Shown here piece after piece: positions 34,707 to 42,719 of a DNA stretch of 64,000 bases (the stretch's first letter is position 1; each line of letters starts with the position of its first letter). Made by a program: the position numbers and the translations under genes. A model generated the notes under the pieces. The model saw only the letters and a list, made by a program, of their open reading frames with translations. It did no database searches and was not told the DNA's origin. The stretch is from Candidatus Phytoplasma solani (GTDB lineage: Bacteria > Bacillota_I > Bacilli_A > Acholeplasmatales > Acholeplasmataceae): contig NZ_CP155828.1 in NCBI RefSeq assembly GCF_040126175.1, positions 310,001-374,000 on the forward strand. Reading direction: 5' to 3'.

Positions 34707-36200
34707 TTATTTTTTTTCATAATAACTTTTTATTAAATGATTTAAAAGACGCACTCCAAAACCGGAAGCCCAAGAGGAGTCAACTTCATTAATTCTTTTA
34801 CCTGCAGCAACACCTGCAATATCTATATGTGCCCAAGGGATATCATCACCTACAAAACGTTTTAAAAATTGGGCTGCAGTAATAGACCCAGCGCCATAAC
34901 CACTAGGAGAGTTGCTTATATCAGCAAATTTACCGTTTATTAATTTATCATATTCTTGCGATAAAGGTAATTGCCAAACTTTTTCTTCGGTTACCTCTCC
35001 TGAATGAATTAATTGTTTAACCAATTCGTTATTATTAGAAAAAAGGCCTGCATATTCTGAACCTAAAGAAACTACAATAGCACCAGTTAAAGTAGCTAAA
35101 TCTATAATTGTTTTAGGTTGTAATTTAGTTTTGCAATACCACAAAGCATCTGCTAAAACAAGTCTACCTTCAGCATCGGTATTTATAATTTCAATAGTTT
35201 GTCCAGACATAGAAGTTATAATGTCGCCAGGACGTTGAGCGTTAGAACTAGGCATATTTTCAACTAAACCAACAACCCCCAAAGCATTAACTTTGGCTTT
35301 TCTAGTAGCTAAAGTATGCATCAATCCTACAACAGTTGCAGCTCCTGCCATATCTGATTTCATATCTTCCATGCGAGAGGAAGGTTTAAGTGAAATCCCA
35401 CCAGTATCAAAAACAACTCCTTTACCAACAAAAGCTAACGGTTTTTCTTTTTGATCATCTCCACACCATTTCATTACCACCAAATAAGGAGGTCTTACAG
35501 ACCCTTTAGCTACCCCTAATAAAGCATTCATCCCTAGTTTTTGTAATTCTTCTTTTTCTAAAACTTCAATTTCAACACCTAAAGTTTTTAGTTGTTTTAT
35601 TTTTTGAACAAACTCTTCGGTTCCTAAAATATTAGCAGGTTCATTAACTAATTCTTTAGTTAAATTAACCCCCTCTAAAATTGCTTTTACTTCTTCTAAT
35701 TCTTTTTGACACAAATCAGCATTTTTAGTGATTAAAGTAATTTCTAAATCTTTTTTATTATTTTGACTAGAACTATTTTTTTTTGTATGATAATATTCAA
35801 AAGAATAACTTTTTAATAAAAGTCCTAAAGTAAAATTCATGATTTGTGATATTTGGACATCAATACCTAAAGCATCAACAAAAACAACTATTTTAGTAGA
35901 ATTATCAATGCCAGCAAGGCAAACGCTTCCCGCTTTTAAAAAAGATTGATCATTGATGTCTTTTTCTTTCCCTAAGCCCATAATTTTTAAACAAGACATA
36001 GGAGATCCTTCTGGATATAATAATTTAATATGAGATCCTAAAGAACCTTTAAATTTTTCTCTTAAAAAACTTTTTTTAGCAATCCCCTTTGGATCCATTT
36101 CTTCCAGACCGAAAGCATTATCTAATTTTTCTACTTGTAAAATGACAGCTGTATCAGCATTAATAGTTGATATATAATTTTTTTTAAAATAAATTTTCAT
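34707..36200 (-). CDS. pepA: Leucyl aminopeptidase
   Basis: 497-aa M17 family cytosol aminopeptidase, which removes N-terminal residues from peptides in the cytoplasm. The catalytic domain shows FVGKGVVFDTGGISLKP (metal-binding), KSDMAGAATVVG and the signature NTDAEGRLVLADAL near residue 345. The N-terminal regulatory domain is also present. It likely recycles amino acids taken from the host. Single gene with its own terminator. Confidence 0.95.
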   Translation of the reverse strand: MKIYFKKNYISTINADTAVILQVEKLDNAFGLEEMDPKGIAKKSFLREKFKGSLGSHIKLLYPEGSPMSCLKIMGLGKEKDINDQSFLKAGSVCLAGIDNSTKIVVFVDALGIDVQISQIMNFTLGLLLKSYSFEYYHTKKNSSSQNNKKDLEITLITKNADLCQKELEEVKAILEGVNLTKELVNEPANILGTEEFVQKIKQLKTLGVEIEVLEKEELQKLGMNALLGVAKGSVRPPYLVVMKWCGDDQKEKPLAFVGKGVVFDTGGISLKPSSRMEDMKSDMAGAATVVGLMHTLATRKAKVNALGVVGLVENMPSSNAQRPGDIITSMSGQTIEIINTDAEGRLVLADALWYCKTKLQPKTIIDLATLTGAIVVSLGSEYAGLFSNNNELVKQLIHSGEVTEEKVWQLPLSQEYDKLINGKFADISNSPSGYGAGSITAAQFLKRFVGDDIPWAHIDIAGVAAGKRINEVDSSWASGFGVRLLNHLIKSYYEKK

Positions 36201-36735
36201 AACACATAACCCTATTTCTTTTATTTTTCCAAATATAATTATATTATATAAATTTTAAAATTAAAATCTACAAAAAAAGAAACCAAAAAAGAACAATATT
36301 TTTTTTTAATAAAAATAATAAAAAAAGAATCTTAAAAAACATTATTGATTCTCATGTTTATTATATATCAAAATAAAAAAATAATTACAATAAAAATAAA
36401 AAAAATATCAAAGCTAAATTGTTTATTAAAAATAAAACAGTTTAGCTTTTTTTGTTTTTCTAAGCTGTTAGAAAAAAGAAATAATAAAAAAAATGCGTTC
36501 AACAATTTAAAAATTTAATAAAATATGTTAAAAATCTTTAACAGCGATTTTAAAAAACCAATAAAACGAAAGAAATATAAAAAAATGAACCAAACAATAA
36601 ATAAAAAAAAGAAGTTAAATATTACACAATTTTATATATTAATAGTAAATTAATAAATATTTTTTCACTTAAGATTTGTTTTCAAGTGGTATTATTTTTT
36701 TGAGTTATTGATATAAGTTTTGATTAAACTTTAGT
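36201..36735. other. Repeat-bearing intergenic region, no gene
   Basis: 535 AT-rich bases. It contains repeat copy D (36401-36454) and a second block at 36499-36555 that matches 42541-42600 (AATTTAATAAAATATGTTAA, AAATCTTTAACA). No coding sequence seen. Confidence 0.6.
36401..36454 (+). repeat. Dispersed intergenic repeat, copy D
   Basis: AATATCAAAGCTAAATTGTT followed by TATTAAAAATAAAACAGTTT and AGCTTTTTTT: the repeat core closed into a hairpin (AAGCTAAA/TTTAGCTT), terminator-like on the plus strand. Confidence 0.6.
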
Positions 36736-37584
36736 TTATTTAATATTATTGTATTTGCTGTAAATATCTTTTTTGCTTTTTTTTCGATCTTGAGCAACTT
36801 GCAATAAAGCTTCTTTTTGACTTAAACCTAATTTTAAATAAAAATCAACGTGTTGAGCTACACTTAAAAAAAGCAAATGTTGATGCTCATTTTTATTACC
36901 CTCTACTAAAATTACATATTCACCTTTGTAAATAAGATTTTCTTTTAAAATATCTTCAAGATTGCCGTTGATAATAGTTTCAAATTTTTTAGTTAGTTCA
37001 CGCGCTAAAGATATTTTGCGATTGCCATAAAGTTGATAAATTAACAATAAAGTTTTTTTGATTCTGTAAGGAGATTCATAAATAATAAGGGTTTCATTAG
37101 CGTTTTGGTATTTTAATAATTCTTTTTTCAAAGTTTGATTAAAACGTGATAAAAATGATAAAAAAATAAAAGGAGCGGTTAGGTTAGAAGTTATAAAAGC
37201 AGTTAAAAAAGCAGAAGCTCCTGGAATAGCTACTACATTAAAACTTTTTTTTTGCACTTCACTCACTAAAGAAAAACCAGGATCACTAATTAAAGGAGTT
37301 CCAGCATCACTAATCAAAGCTAAGTTTTTACCTTGCGATAATAACTCTAAAATTTGAGGTAATCTACTTTTTTGATTGTGTTCATAACAAGAAAGCAAAG
37401 GTTTTTTAATCTGATAATGTTCTAAAAGTTTTTTGGAGTTTCTTGTATCTTCGGCTAAAATCAAAAAAACTTCTTTTAAAACTTTGACAGCTCGGAAAGT
37501 GATATCTTCCAAATTACCGATAGGGGTTGCGATTAAATATAAAGTTGCCTGGTTATTACAAAAACTTTTTTGGTGAAATAACAT
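36736..37584 (-). CDS. rsmI: 16S rRNA (cytidine1402-2'-O)-methyltransferase
   Basis: 282-aa tetrapyrrole-methylase-fold protein. RsmI methylates C1402 of 16S rRNA. It begins with the diagnostic TLYLIATPIGNLEDITFRAV and contains LAEDTRNSKKLL, LISDAGTPLISDPG and VVAIPGASAF, all AdoMet-site elements. AAGGT precedes ATG. It follows holB, a frequent pairing. Confidence 0.94.
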   Translation of the reverse strand: MLFHQKSFCNNQATLYLIATPIGNLEDITFRAVKVLKEVFLILAEDTRNSKKLLEHYQIKKPLLSCYEHNQKSRLPQILELLSQGKNLALISDAGTPLISDPGFSLVSEVQKKSFNVVAIPGASAFLTAFITSNLTAPFIFLSFLSRFNQTLKKELLKYQNANETLIIYESPYRIKKTLLLIYQLYGNRKISLARELTKKFETIINGNLEDILKENLIYKGEYVILVEGNKNEHQHLLFLSVAQHVDFYLKLGLSQKEALLQVAQDRKKSKKDIYSKYNNIK

Positions 37585-37640
37585 ATTTTTTTACCTTATT
37601 CAAAAAAATAGGACTAACTTTTTTAATGATAACTTTTAAA

Positions 37641-38606
37641 TTATTTTTGATCTTCTAATTCTATCATTAAAGCAAAAAAGATATTTTGAGGATTAACTAA
37701 ATGAGGTTTTTTTTGATGATATTTTTTAATAATTTGTAAAATATTTATGTTTTGTTGTAAAGTTAAATTTTGAAATGAAGATTTATAGTTATTTTGATTT
37801 TCAAAATAAATAGGTAATTGTTTTTTTTCATAAAACAAATCTAAAAACCATCTTAATAAAACTGATACAAAATCAATCAAAAAATCACTAAAAGAATTTA
37901 TAAGAACAGGAGTAAAATAAAAAGTTGAAAAAGACAATTTTAAAGAAGTTGTTTTTGGCCACTGATCAATAAAAAACAAAAAGCAACTTCGAAAATGTTG
38001 ATAATAATCACTTGTAACAAAAGTCATGGTTTGACTTGAGGAAGAATTAATCAAAGGGTTTAAATAAAAATCCAAAGAATCTTTTGATAATTTTTGACAA
38101 TCAGATAAAAAAGGCGTTAATAGTTGTTGTCCCCCGTTATTAATATTAATAACTTGGCAACGAGAAACAATTGTGGATAAAACTTGATCTAAATTGCTAG
38201 TCAACAAAAAACCTATTGTATTGTTTGGAGTATTTTCCAAAAAATGAAGCAAACTATTAGCTGCTGGTAGAGTAGTTTTTTCAATTTCTTCAATAACATA
38301 AATTCTTTCTTTTCCAAATAAAGAACCTTGATGAAACACTTTTTGCAATTGCATTATTTGATCTTTTTTAAAAAGATGATCGTCTTTATTTAAATAATAA
38401 AAATTAGGATATGTACCATCTATTAAAGCTTGTTTTAAAAAAAGATGATCATTTTGAGGATCTTTTGATTTAAATATTTGATAAGATAATTCAAAAACAA
38501 ATTCTTTTCTTTGGGGAAGGGTTAACCCTGTGATTAAATAAAGGTGGGATAATTTGTTGTTTTGAATTATTTTAAAAAATGTATTTATAAATGATTGGTG
38601 CTGCAT
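37641..38606 (-). CDS. holB: DNA polymerase III subunit delta'
   Basis: 321-aa clamp-loader subunit of the AAA+ family. It has the delta' pattern: SHLYLITGLTLPQRKEF with a degraded P-loop, KKDQIMQLQKVFHQGSLFG, YVIEEIEKTTLPAANSLLHF and LENTPNNTIGFLLTSN, followed by STIVSRCQVI (SRC motif). The absent lysine/glycines in the P-loop are expected for delta'. The start overlaps tmk by 22 bases. tmk-holB is the usual Firmicutes order. Confidence 0.9.
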   Translation of the reverse strand: MQHQSFINTFFKIIQNNKLSHLYLITGLTLPQRKEFVFELSYQIFKSKDPQNDHLFLKQALIDGTYPNFYYLNKDDHLFKKDQIMQLQKVFHQGSLFGKERIYVIEEIEKTTLPAANSLLHFLENTPNNTIGFLLTSNLDQVLSTIVSRCQVININNGGQQLLTPFLSDCQKLSKDSLDFYLNPLINSSSSQTMTFVTSDYYQHFRSCFLFFIDQWPKTTSLKLSFSTFYFTPVLINSFSDFLIDFVSVLLRWFLDLFYEKKQLPIYFENQNNYKSSFQNLTLQQNINILQIIKKYHQKKPHLVNPQNIFFALMIELEDQK

Positions 38607-39214
38607 AATAAATTTTTTACTTTTTGATAAATTAGAGAAGATAATTGAGATAAAGAATTATTGGCTTTAATTTTAATAATACGTTTGTTTTCTTGTTGAG
38701 CTAGTTCTAAATAACCTTCACGAATTTTTTGATAAAATTCAAGTTTTTCTAAATCAAGACGATTTTGTTTATTAGAGCGAAAAAGAGATAATCTTTTTTT
38801 AGCCATCATAGGATCTAAATCAAGGTAAAAAGTAATATTAGGTAAATGTTTTAAAGCAAAATCGTTAATCTGAGCAATATAATGTTTTCCTAATTGTCTA
38901 GCATATCCTTGATAAACAAAAGAAGAATCTAAATAACGATCACAAATAACAATGTTTTTCTTTTTTAAAGCGGGAAGAATCACATTATTTAAATGTTCAT
39001 TCCTGTCAGCAGCATAAAGCAAAGCTTCCGTTTTGAAATCAATAGGTGGCATTACAGGATTTAAAAGTTTTTCTCTAATAAAACTAAAAGGTTTGTAGCC
39101 ACCAGGTTCTTTAGTTAAAACAACTTGATAATTGTCTTTCGTTAACTTTTTAGATAAAATACGGGCTAAAGTTGTTTTTCCTGCTGCCTCGCCTCCTTCA
39201 AAAGAAATAAACAT
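38585..39214 (-). CDS. tmk: Thymidylate kinase, chromosomal copy
   Basis: 209 aa, dTMP kinase. The P-loop GGEAAGKTT lies at the very start (MFISFEGG), and the DRY motif is CDRYLDSSFVYQG near residue 92. A frame extension to TTG 39253 exists. AAGGAG (39237-39231) lies 16 bases before ATG 39214, which is somewhat far, but homology fixes this start. Next to holB and truA it is the housekeeping enzyme, in contrast to the PMU copy at the left edge. Confidence 0.95.
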   Translation of the reverse strand: MFISFEGGEAAGKTTLARILSKKLTKDNYQVVLTKEPGGYKPFSFIREKLLNPVMPPIDFKTEALLYAADRNEHLNNVILPALKKKNIVICDRYLDSSFVYQGYARQLGKHYIAQINDFALKHLPNITFYLDLDPMMAKKRLSLFRSNKQNRLDLEKLEFYQKIREGYLELAQQENKRIIKIKANNSLSQLSSLIYQKVKNLLCSTNHL

Positions 39215-39306
39215 AATGATTTTATTAATTCTCCTTTTTTTTGTTTTATTCAACCTAAAAGATTTAATTTTGGTAAAAACTAAAAATAAATAAACTAAAG
39301 AACAAT

Positions 39307-40038
39307 TTAATAAAAAATTGTTTTCAAAATTAATCCTTTAGCTGGAGCCAAAAAAGAAGCTTTTTTATTGGTTTTTCGCAATAACATAGCTTCAAAAAGC
39401 TCTAAAGACATCTTATTTTTACCAATTTCAATTAAACTTCCTACTATAAAACGAACCATATATTTAAGAAAACCATCTGCATGAAAAATTAAAATATAAT
39501 GTTTTGCAGTTTCTTTAACAAAAGCACGGAAAATAGTTTTATTAAAATTTTTAGCTTGTTTTTCGTTAGTAAAAGAGGTGAAATCATGTTTACCAACAAT
39601 CAGATTAATAGCTAATTTAATTTTATCAAAATTAAGACCAGCAAAAAATACTTGAAAATGATAATTAAAAGCGTTTAAAGGATTCTTTGCAAAAAAATAT
39701 TGATAAATTTTTGATTTAACCAAATAACGAGCGTGAAAAGTAGAAGTAACTTTTTTGATTGTTTTAACTCTAATATCTGGTGGCAAAAGATGATTAAGGG
39801 TGTGTTTAAAATGGCGAGATTTAAGAAAAAAAGAAATTTTAAAATGGATTGTTTGTCCTTGGGCATGCACTCCTTTATCGGTTCTACTAGCTGCAATAGT
39901 ATCAATTTGACAATGAGTCATTAATTTTAAAGTATTTTCTAATGTTTGTTGGATAGTCTTTGTTTGAGGTTGTTTTTGATAGCCACAATAACAAGTTCCA
40001 TCATAACTTAAAACTAATTTATAAAAATGATGTTCCAA
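39307..40038 (-). CDS. truA: tRNA pseudouridine(38-40) synthase TruA
   Basis: 243 aa. The catalytic motif AASRTDKGVHAQGQ (Asp near residue 57) is intact, as are KLVLSYDGTCYCGYQKQP at the N terminus and YMVRFIVGSLIEIG in the C-terminal half. The start is TTG 40038, set by a perfect AAGGAGG five bases upstream. Reads toward tmk and holB. Confidence 0.95.
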   Translation of the reverse strand: MEHHFYKLVLSYDGTCYCGYQKQPQTKTIQQTLENTLKLMTHCQIDTIAASRTDKGVHAQGQTIHFKISFFLKSRHFKHTLNHLLPPDIRVKTIKKVTSTFHARYLVKSKIYQYFFAKNPLNAFNYHFQVFFAGLNFDKIKLAINLIVGKHDFTSFTNEKQAKNFNKTIFRAFVKETAKHYILIFHADGFLKYMVRFIVGSLIEIGKNKMSLELFEAMLLRKTNKKASFLAPAKGLILKTIFY

Positions 40039-40501
40039 AAATACCTCCTTGTTAAGTTAAAACCAAGAAAAACCAAAAAAACACTAATATTTAAAAAAAT
40101 ATATCATTAACTAATTATTATTATAACATAAAAACCATATAAAAACACTAGTTATCTCCCAAAATATTTTAAAGGTTAAATGAAAAAATTTAAACTCATA
40201 ATCACTTTTAATATAAGATTAAAAAAACAGATATTTTAATGGTTTTAATAGATAAAAAAATAACCCTATTTGATCAAAATTAAAAGTTTTTTTTACATAA
40301 CTATAAAAATAATTAAAAAATATTTTAAAGTTAACTTTTTTAATAATTTTACTAAAAGTAACTATTTGTTTTAACCTTTTAAATCTTTTTTTGTAGTTGA
40401 GATACAAAAAAAAGCTAAATTATTTATTAATAAACAATCTAGCTTGTTTTTAGTTTTAGCAATATTTTTGTTTGCAAACATTTATTAGTAATGATTGATT
40501 T
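40039..40501. other. Intergenic region upstream of truA
   Basis: 463 bases with no convincing gene. A lysine/phenylalanine-rich 62-codon frame has no ribosome site. A TATAAT on the minus strand near 40120 may serve truA. It ends in repeat copy E. Confidence 0.45.
40405..40453 (+). repeat. Dispersed intergenic repeat, copy E
   Basis: AAAAGCTAAATTATTTATTA followed by ATAAACAATCTAGCTTGTTT. Core stem-loop of the family (AAGCTA/TAGCTT); the GGACC-type end is missing. Confidence 0.5.
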
Positions 40502-41980
40502 TTAAATTTTATCTTCATAAGTGGTATTTTCTTTTTTAGTTTTGCGATAAAAAGGAATAAAAAAAGATAAAGTAGTAATAAAACAAATTAAATTACCTAA
40601 AAAAAGACTGAAACCAACTTTATGGACTTCATTAAAACTACTGAAAATAGGAGCACTAAAAAGAAAAAGAAAAAAAATACCAGAAATAATTCTTAAAAGA
40701 TTCATATTTAAAGCAATTTTTGTTTTTTTAAAACAAACAAAAAAACTACATAAAATAATAGAAAAACAAGTTAACCATAAACCTGTTGTTTCATAAAAAA
40801 ATAATATTCGAAAGGCGGCGGATTGTGTTTTTGTATCTGATGCACACGCTAAATTATGATAATTTTCACCCGTCATTAAATACAAAATTTTTCCATAACA
40901 AAAAAGATGAATTAAAGTTCCTACGAAAGCTAAAAGAACAATTAAAATAATAATTTTTTTAAAGGTTTCAAAAACTCGATTCATTTTTTTTTGCCCTAAA
41001 TTTTGAGAAATAATAGTATTTTGGGAATCAGCAAAAGAATTGATAATATTAAAAAAAATATTATTAACAGATACTGCTAAAACTAATTGAGCATCAATAT
41101 TTGTTCCATCGTCATAATTTGTTTTAACAACCATACTAATAATTATTTTACCTAGATTAAAAACTATAATACTTATACAAATAGGAATAGATAAGGTAAA
41201 AAGATTTTTCAAAAAAATTTTATCAAAACGAAATTTTTTTGAAAAAATTTTTAAATAGTTTTTTTGATTCAAAAACAAAAACCAAAAGGTAAATAAAGTA
41301 ACAGAAGCATGAGCAATTAAAGTAGCCCAAGCTAAAGATTTCATTTGGTTTTTAATTTCAAAAAAAACCAAAGACAAAATAATTTTAATGGCGATATTTG
41401 ATAATGTCACCCATAAAACAATTTTATTATTTCCTTTAGCTCGTTCTAAAGCTAAAAAGACTATATTAATGATAATGCAAACAAGTGAGCAAAAAATAAT
41501 AAGATAGTATTTTTTTAAATCTTCCTGTTTATTTCCTTGATAATTAACAATATGTTCCAAAATAAGTGTTTTAAAAAAAACAGTACATAAAATAGCAATA
41601 ATTAACCCTATAATAATAGTTAATACAAAAGTTTGCGAAAGATATAGACGCATTTTTTCAAGATTTTTGCGTCCATAATTGCGACCCACTAAAATAACGC
41701 CAGCAGTGGCAATAGAAGCCCCAAAAGAAATGAAGATGTCTTTGAGTAAGTGGATGCGATTGATAGATGATACAAGTTCATCATCAATTTTTAATTTTTT
41801 TCGTAATAAAAAAATATCATAAGAATTAAAGATAGCTTGAAAAACTAAATAAATAGTAATAGGAAATGTAACATATAAAATTACTTTCCACAAATTTCCT
41901 TCTAACAAAAACTTTCTTTTTTTTTCTTCGGAAATCATAAATTTTTTTTTATCAATTTGCTCTTTTTTTTGAAATATCAT
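40502..41980 (-). CDS. MATE-family exporter
   Basis: 492-aa polytopic membrane protein with twelve or so hydrophobic spans. Features of MATE/DinF-NorM transporters: LWKVILYVTFPITIYLVFQA at the start of span 1, ATAGVILVGRNYGRKN after span 2, and a repeat of the pattern in the second half (ADSQNTIISQNLGQKK). It probably exports drugs or metabolites using an ion gradient; the substrate is unknown. GGAGG precedes ATG 41980. Confidence 0.85.
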   Translation of the reverse strand: MIFQKKEQIDKKKFMISEEKKRKFLLEGNLWKVILYVTFPITIYLVFQAIFNSYDIFLLRKKLKIDDELVSSINRIHLLKDIFISFGASIATAGVILVGRNYGRKNLEKMRLYLSQTFVLTIIIGLIIAILCTVFFKTLILEHIVNYQGNKQEDLKKYYLIIFCSLVCIIINIVFLALERAKGNNKIVLWVTLSNIAIKIILSLVFFEIKNQMKSLAWATLIAHASVTLFTFWFLFLNQKNYLKIFSKKFRFDKIFLKNLFTLSIPICISIIVFNLGKIIISMVVKTNYDDGTNIDAQLVLAVSVNNIFFNIINSFADSQNTIISQNLGQKKMNRVFETFKKIIILIVLLAFVGTLIHLFCYGKILYLMTGENYHNLACASDTKTQSAAFRILFFYETTGLWLTCFSIILCSFFVCFKKTKIALNMNLLRIISGIFFLFLFSAPIFSSFNEVHKVGFSLFLGNLICFITTLSFFIPFYRKTKKENTTYEDKI

Positions 41981-42313
41981 AAAACCTCCAATAATTGTTT
42001 GTTTTGACGATAAGCAAAAAAAGTTTTCAAAATACTAACAACATCATATATTCTATCAAAAATAAAATTTTTTTAAACAGGTAAATGATTAATCTAAGAA
42101 ACTTATTTAAAATAACTTCCATATAATGAAGTAAAAAAAAGGCAATAAAAGTTTAGTCTAAAATTAAAAAACAACTAAAAATATTGTATTTAGTTTTTTT
42201 ATAATTTGTTTGTCTAAACATCTTTTTTTATTTTTTTTAAAAACTATTGTTATTGTTGGAGGATAAATAAAAAGGTAAAAATTTTAATTTAAATTAGACT
42301 TTAAAAGTCTATA

Positions 42314-42412
42314 GTGGGGGCTATTTATAATAAACCAGAAAAAAAAGATAAAAACGGTAACATTCCAAAAGAAAAAAACCGACACCAGACCAAAAAAACA
42401 GCAACTACCTAA
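42314..42412 (+). pseudogene. Small gene remnant entering a dispersed repeat
   Basis: A short frame from GTG reads VGAIYNKPEKKDKNGNIP then KEKNRHQTKKTATT to TAA. The first part has a natural protein composition; the last ten or so codons are the dispersed repeat. A stop lies just upstream at 42302. The parent is unknown. It may only be a chance frame. Confidence 0.35.
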
Positions 42413-42538
42413 AAACAAAAAATATTATTAATATTAAAGCTAAATTGTTTATTAAAAATCCAAACTGCTTATTTTTTAATAATAAACAATTTGGATTTAA
42501 TGTTATTCTTTTTTTTGGTTCAGTTTTTTTGGGCACTC
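42383..42538. repeat. Dispersed repeat, inverted pair (copies F and F')
   Basis: Left arm: ACCAGACCAAAAAAACAGC, AACTACCTAAAAAC, AAAGCTAAATTGTTTATTAA. Right arm: AATAAACAATTTGGATTTAA, GGTTCAG, TTTTTTTGGGCACTC. The arms are inverse and give a 156-base palindromic element, perhaps the complete form of the family. Confidence 0.65.
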
Positions 42539-42719
42539 TACAACAATTTTGAAATTTAATAAAATATGTTAAAAATCTTTAACAACTATTTTTTTTAAAT
42601 TGTAAAAATTAGTATATATAAAATACAATTTTAATTGTTAATTTTTAAACCTAACCAAAAGGTAAATTTCGTTTTTGTTCTTACCGGTTTTTTTCTTAAA
42701 ATATTGCAATTTCATTATT

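Larger units (their letters stand above)
41981..42719. other. Repeat-rich intergenic region with gene remnant
   Basis: About 740 bases. It contains a coding fragment (42314-42412), an inverted pair of dispersed repeats (42383-42538), and the block 42541-42600 shared with 36499-36555. No complete gene. Confidence 0.6.

Noticed and set aside
40219-40407. Minus-strand 62-codon frame rich in Lys and Phe
   Set aside because: Starts with TTG inside repeat copy E, no ribosome site, composition typical of AT-rich noise.
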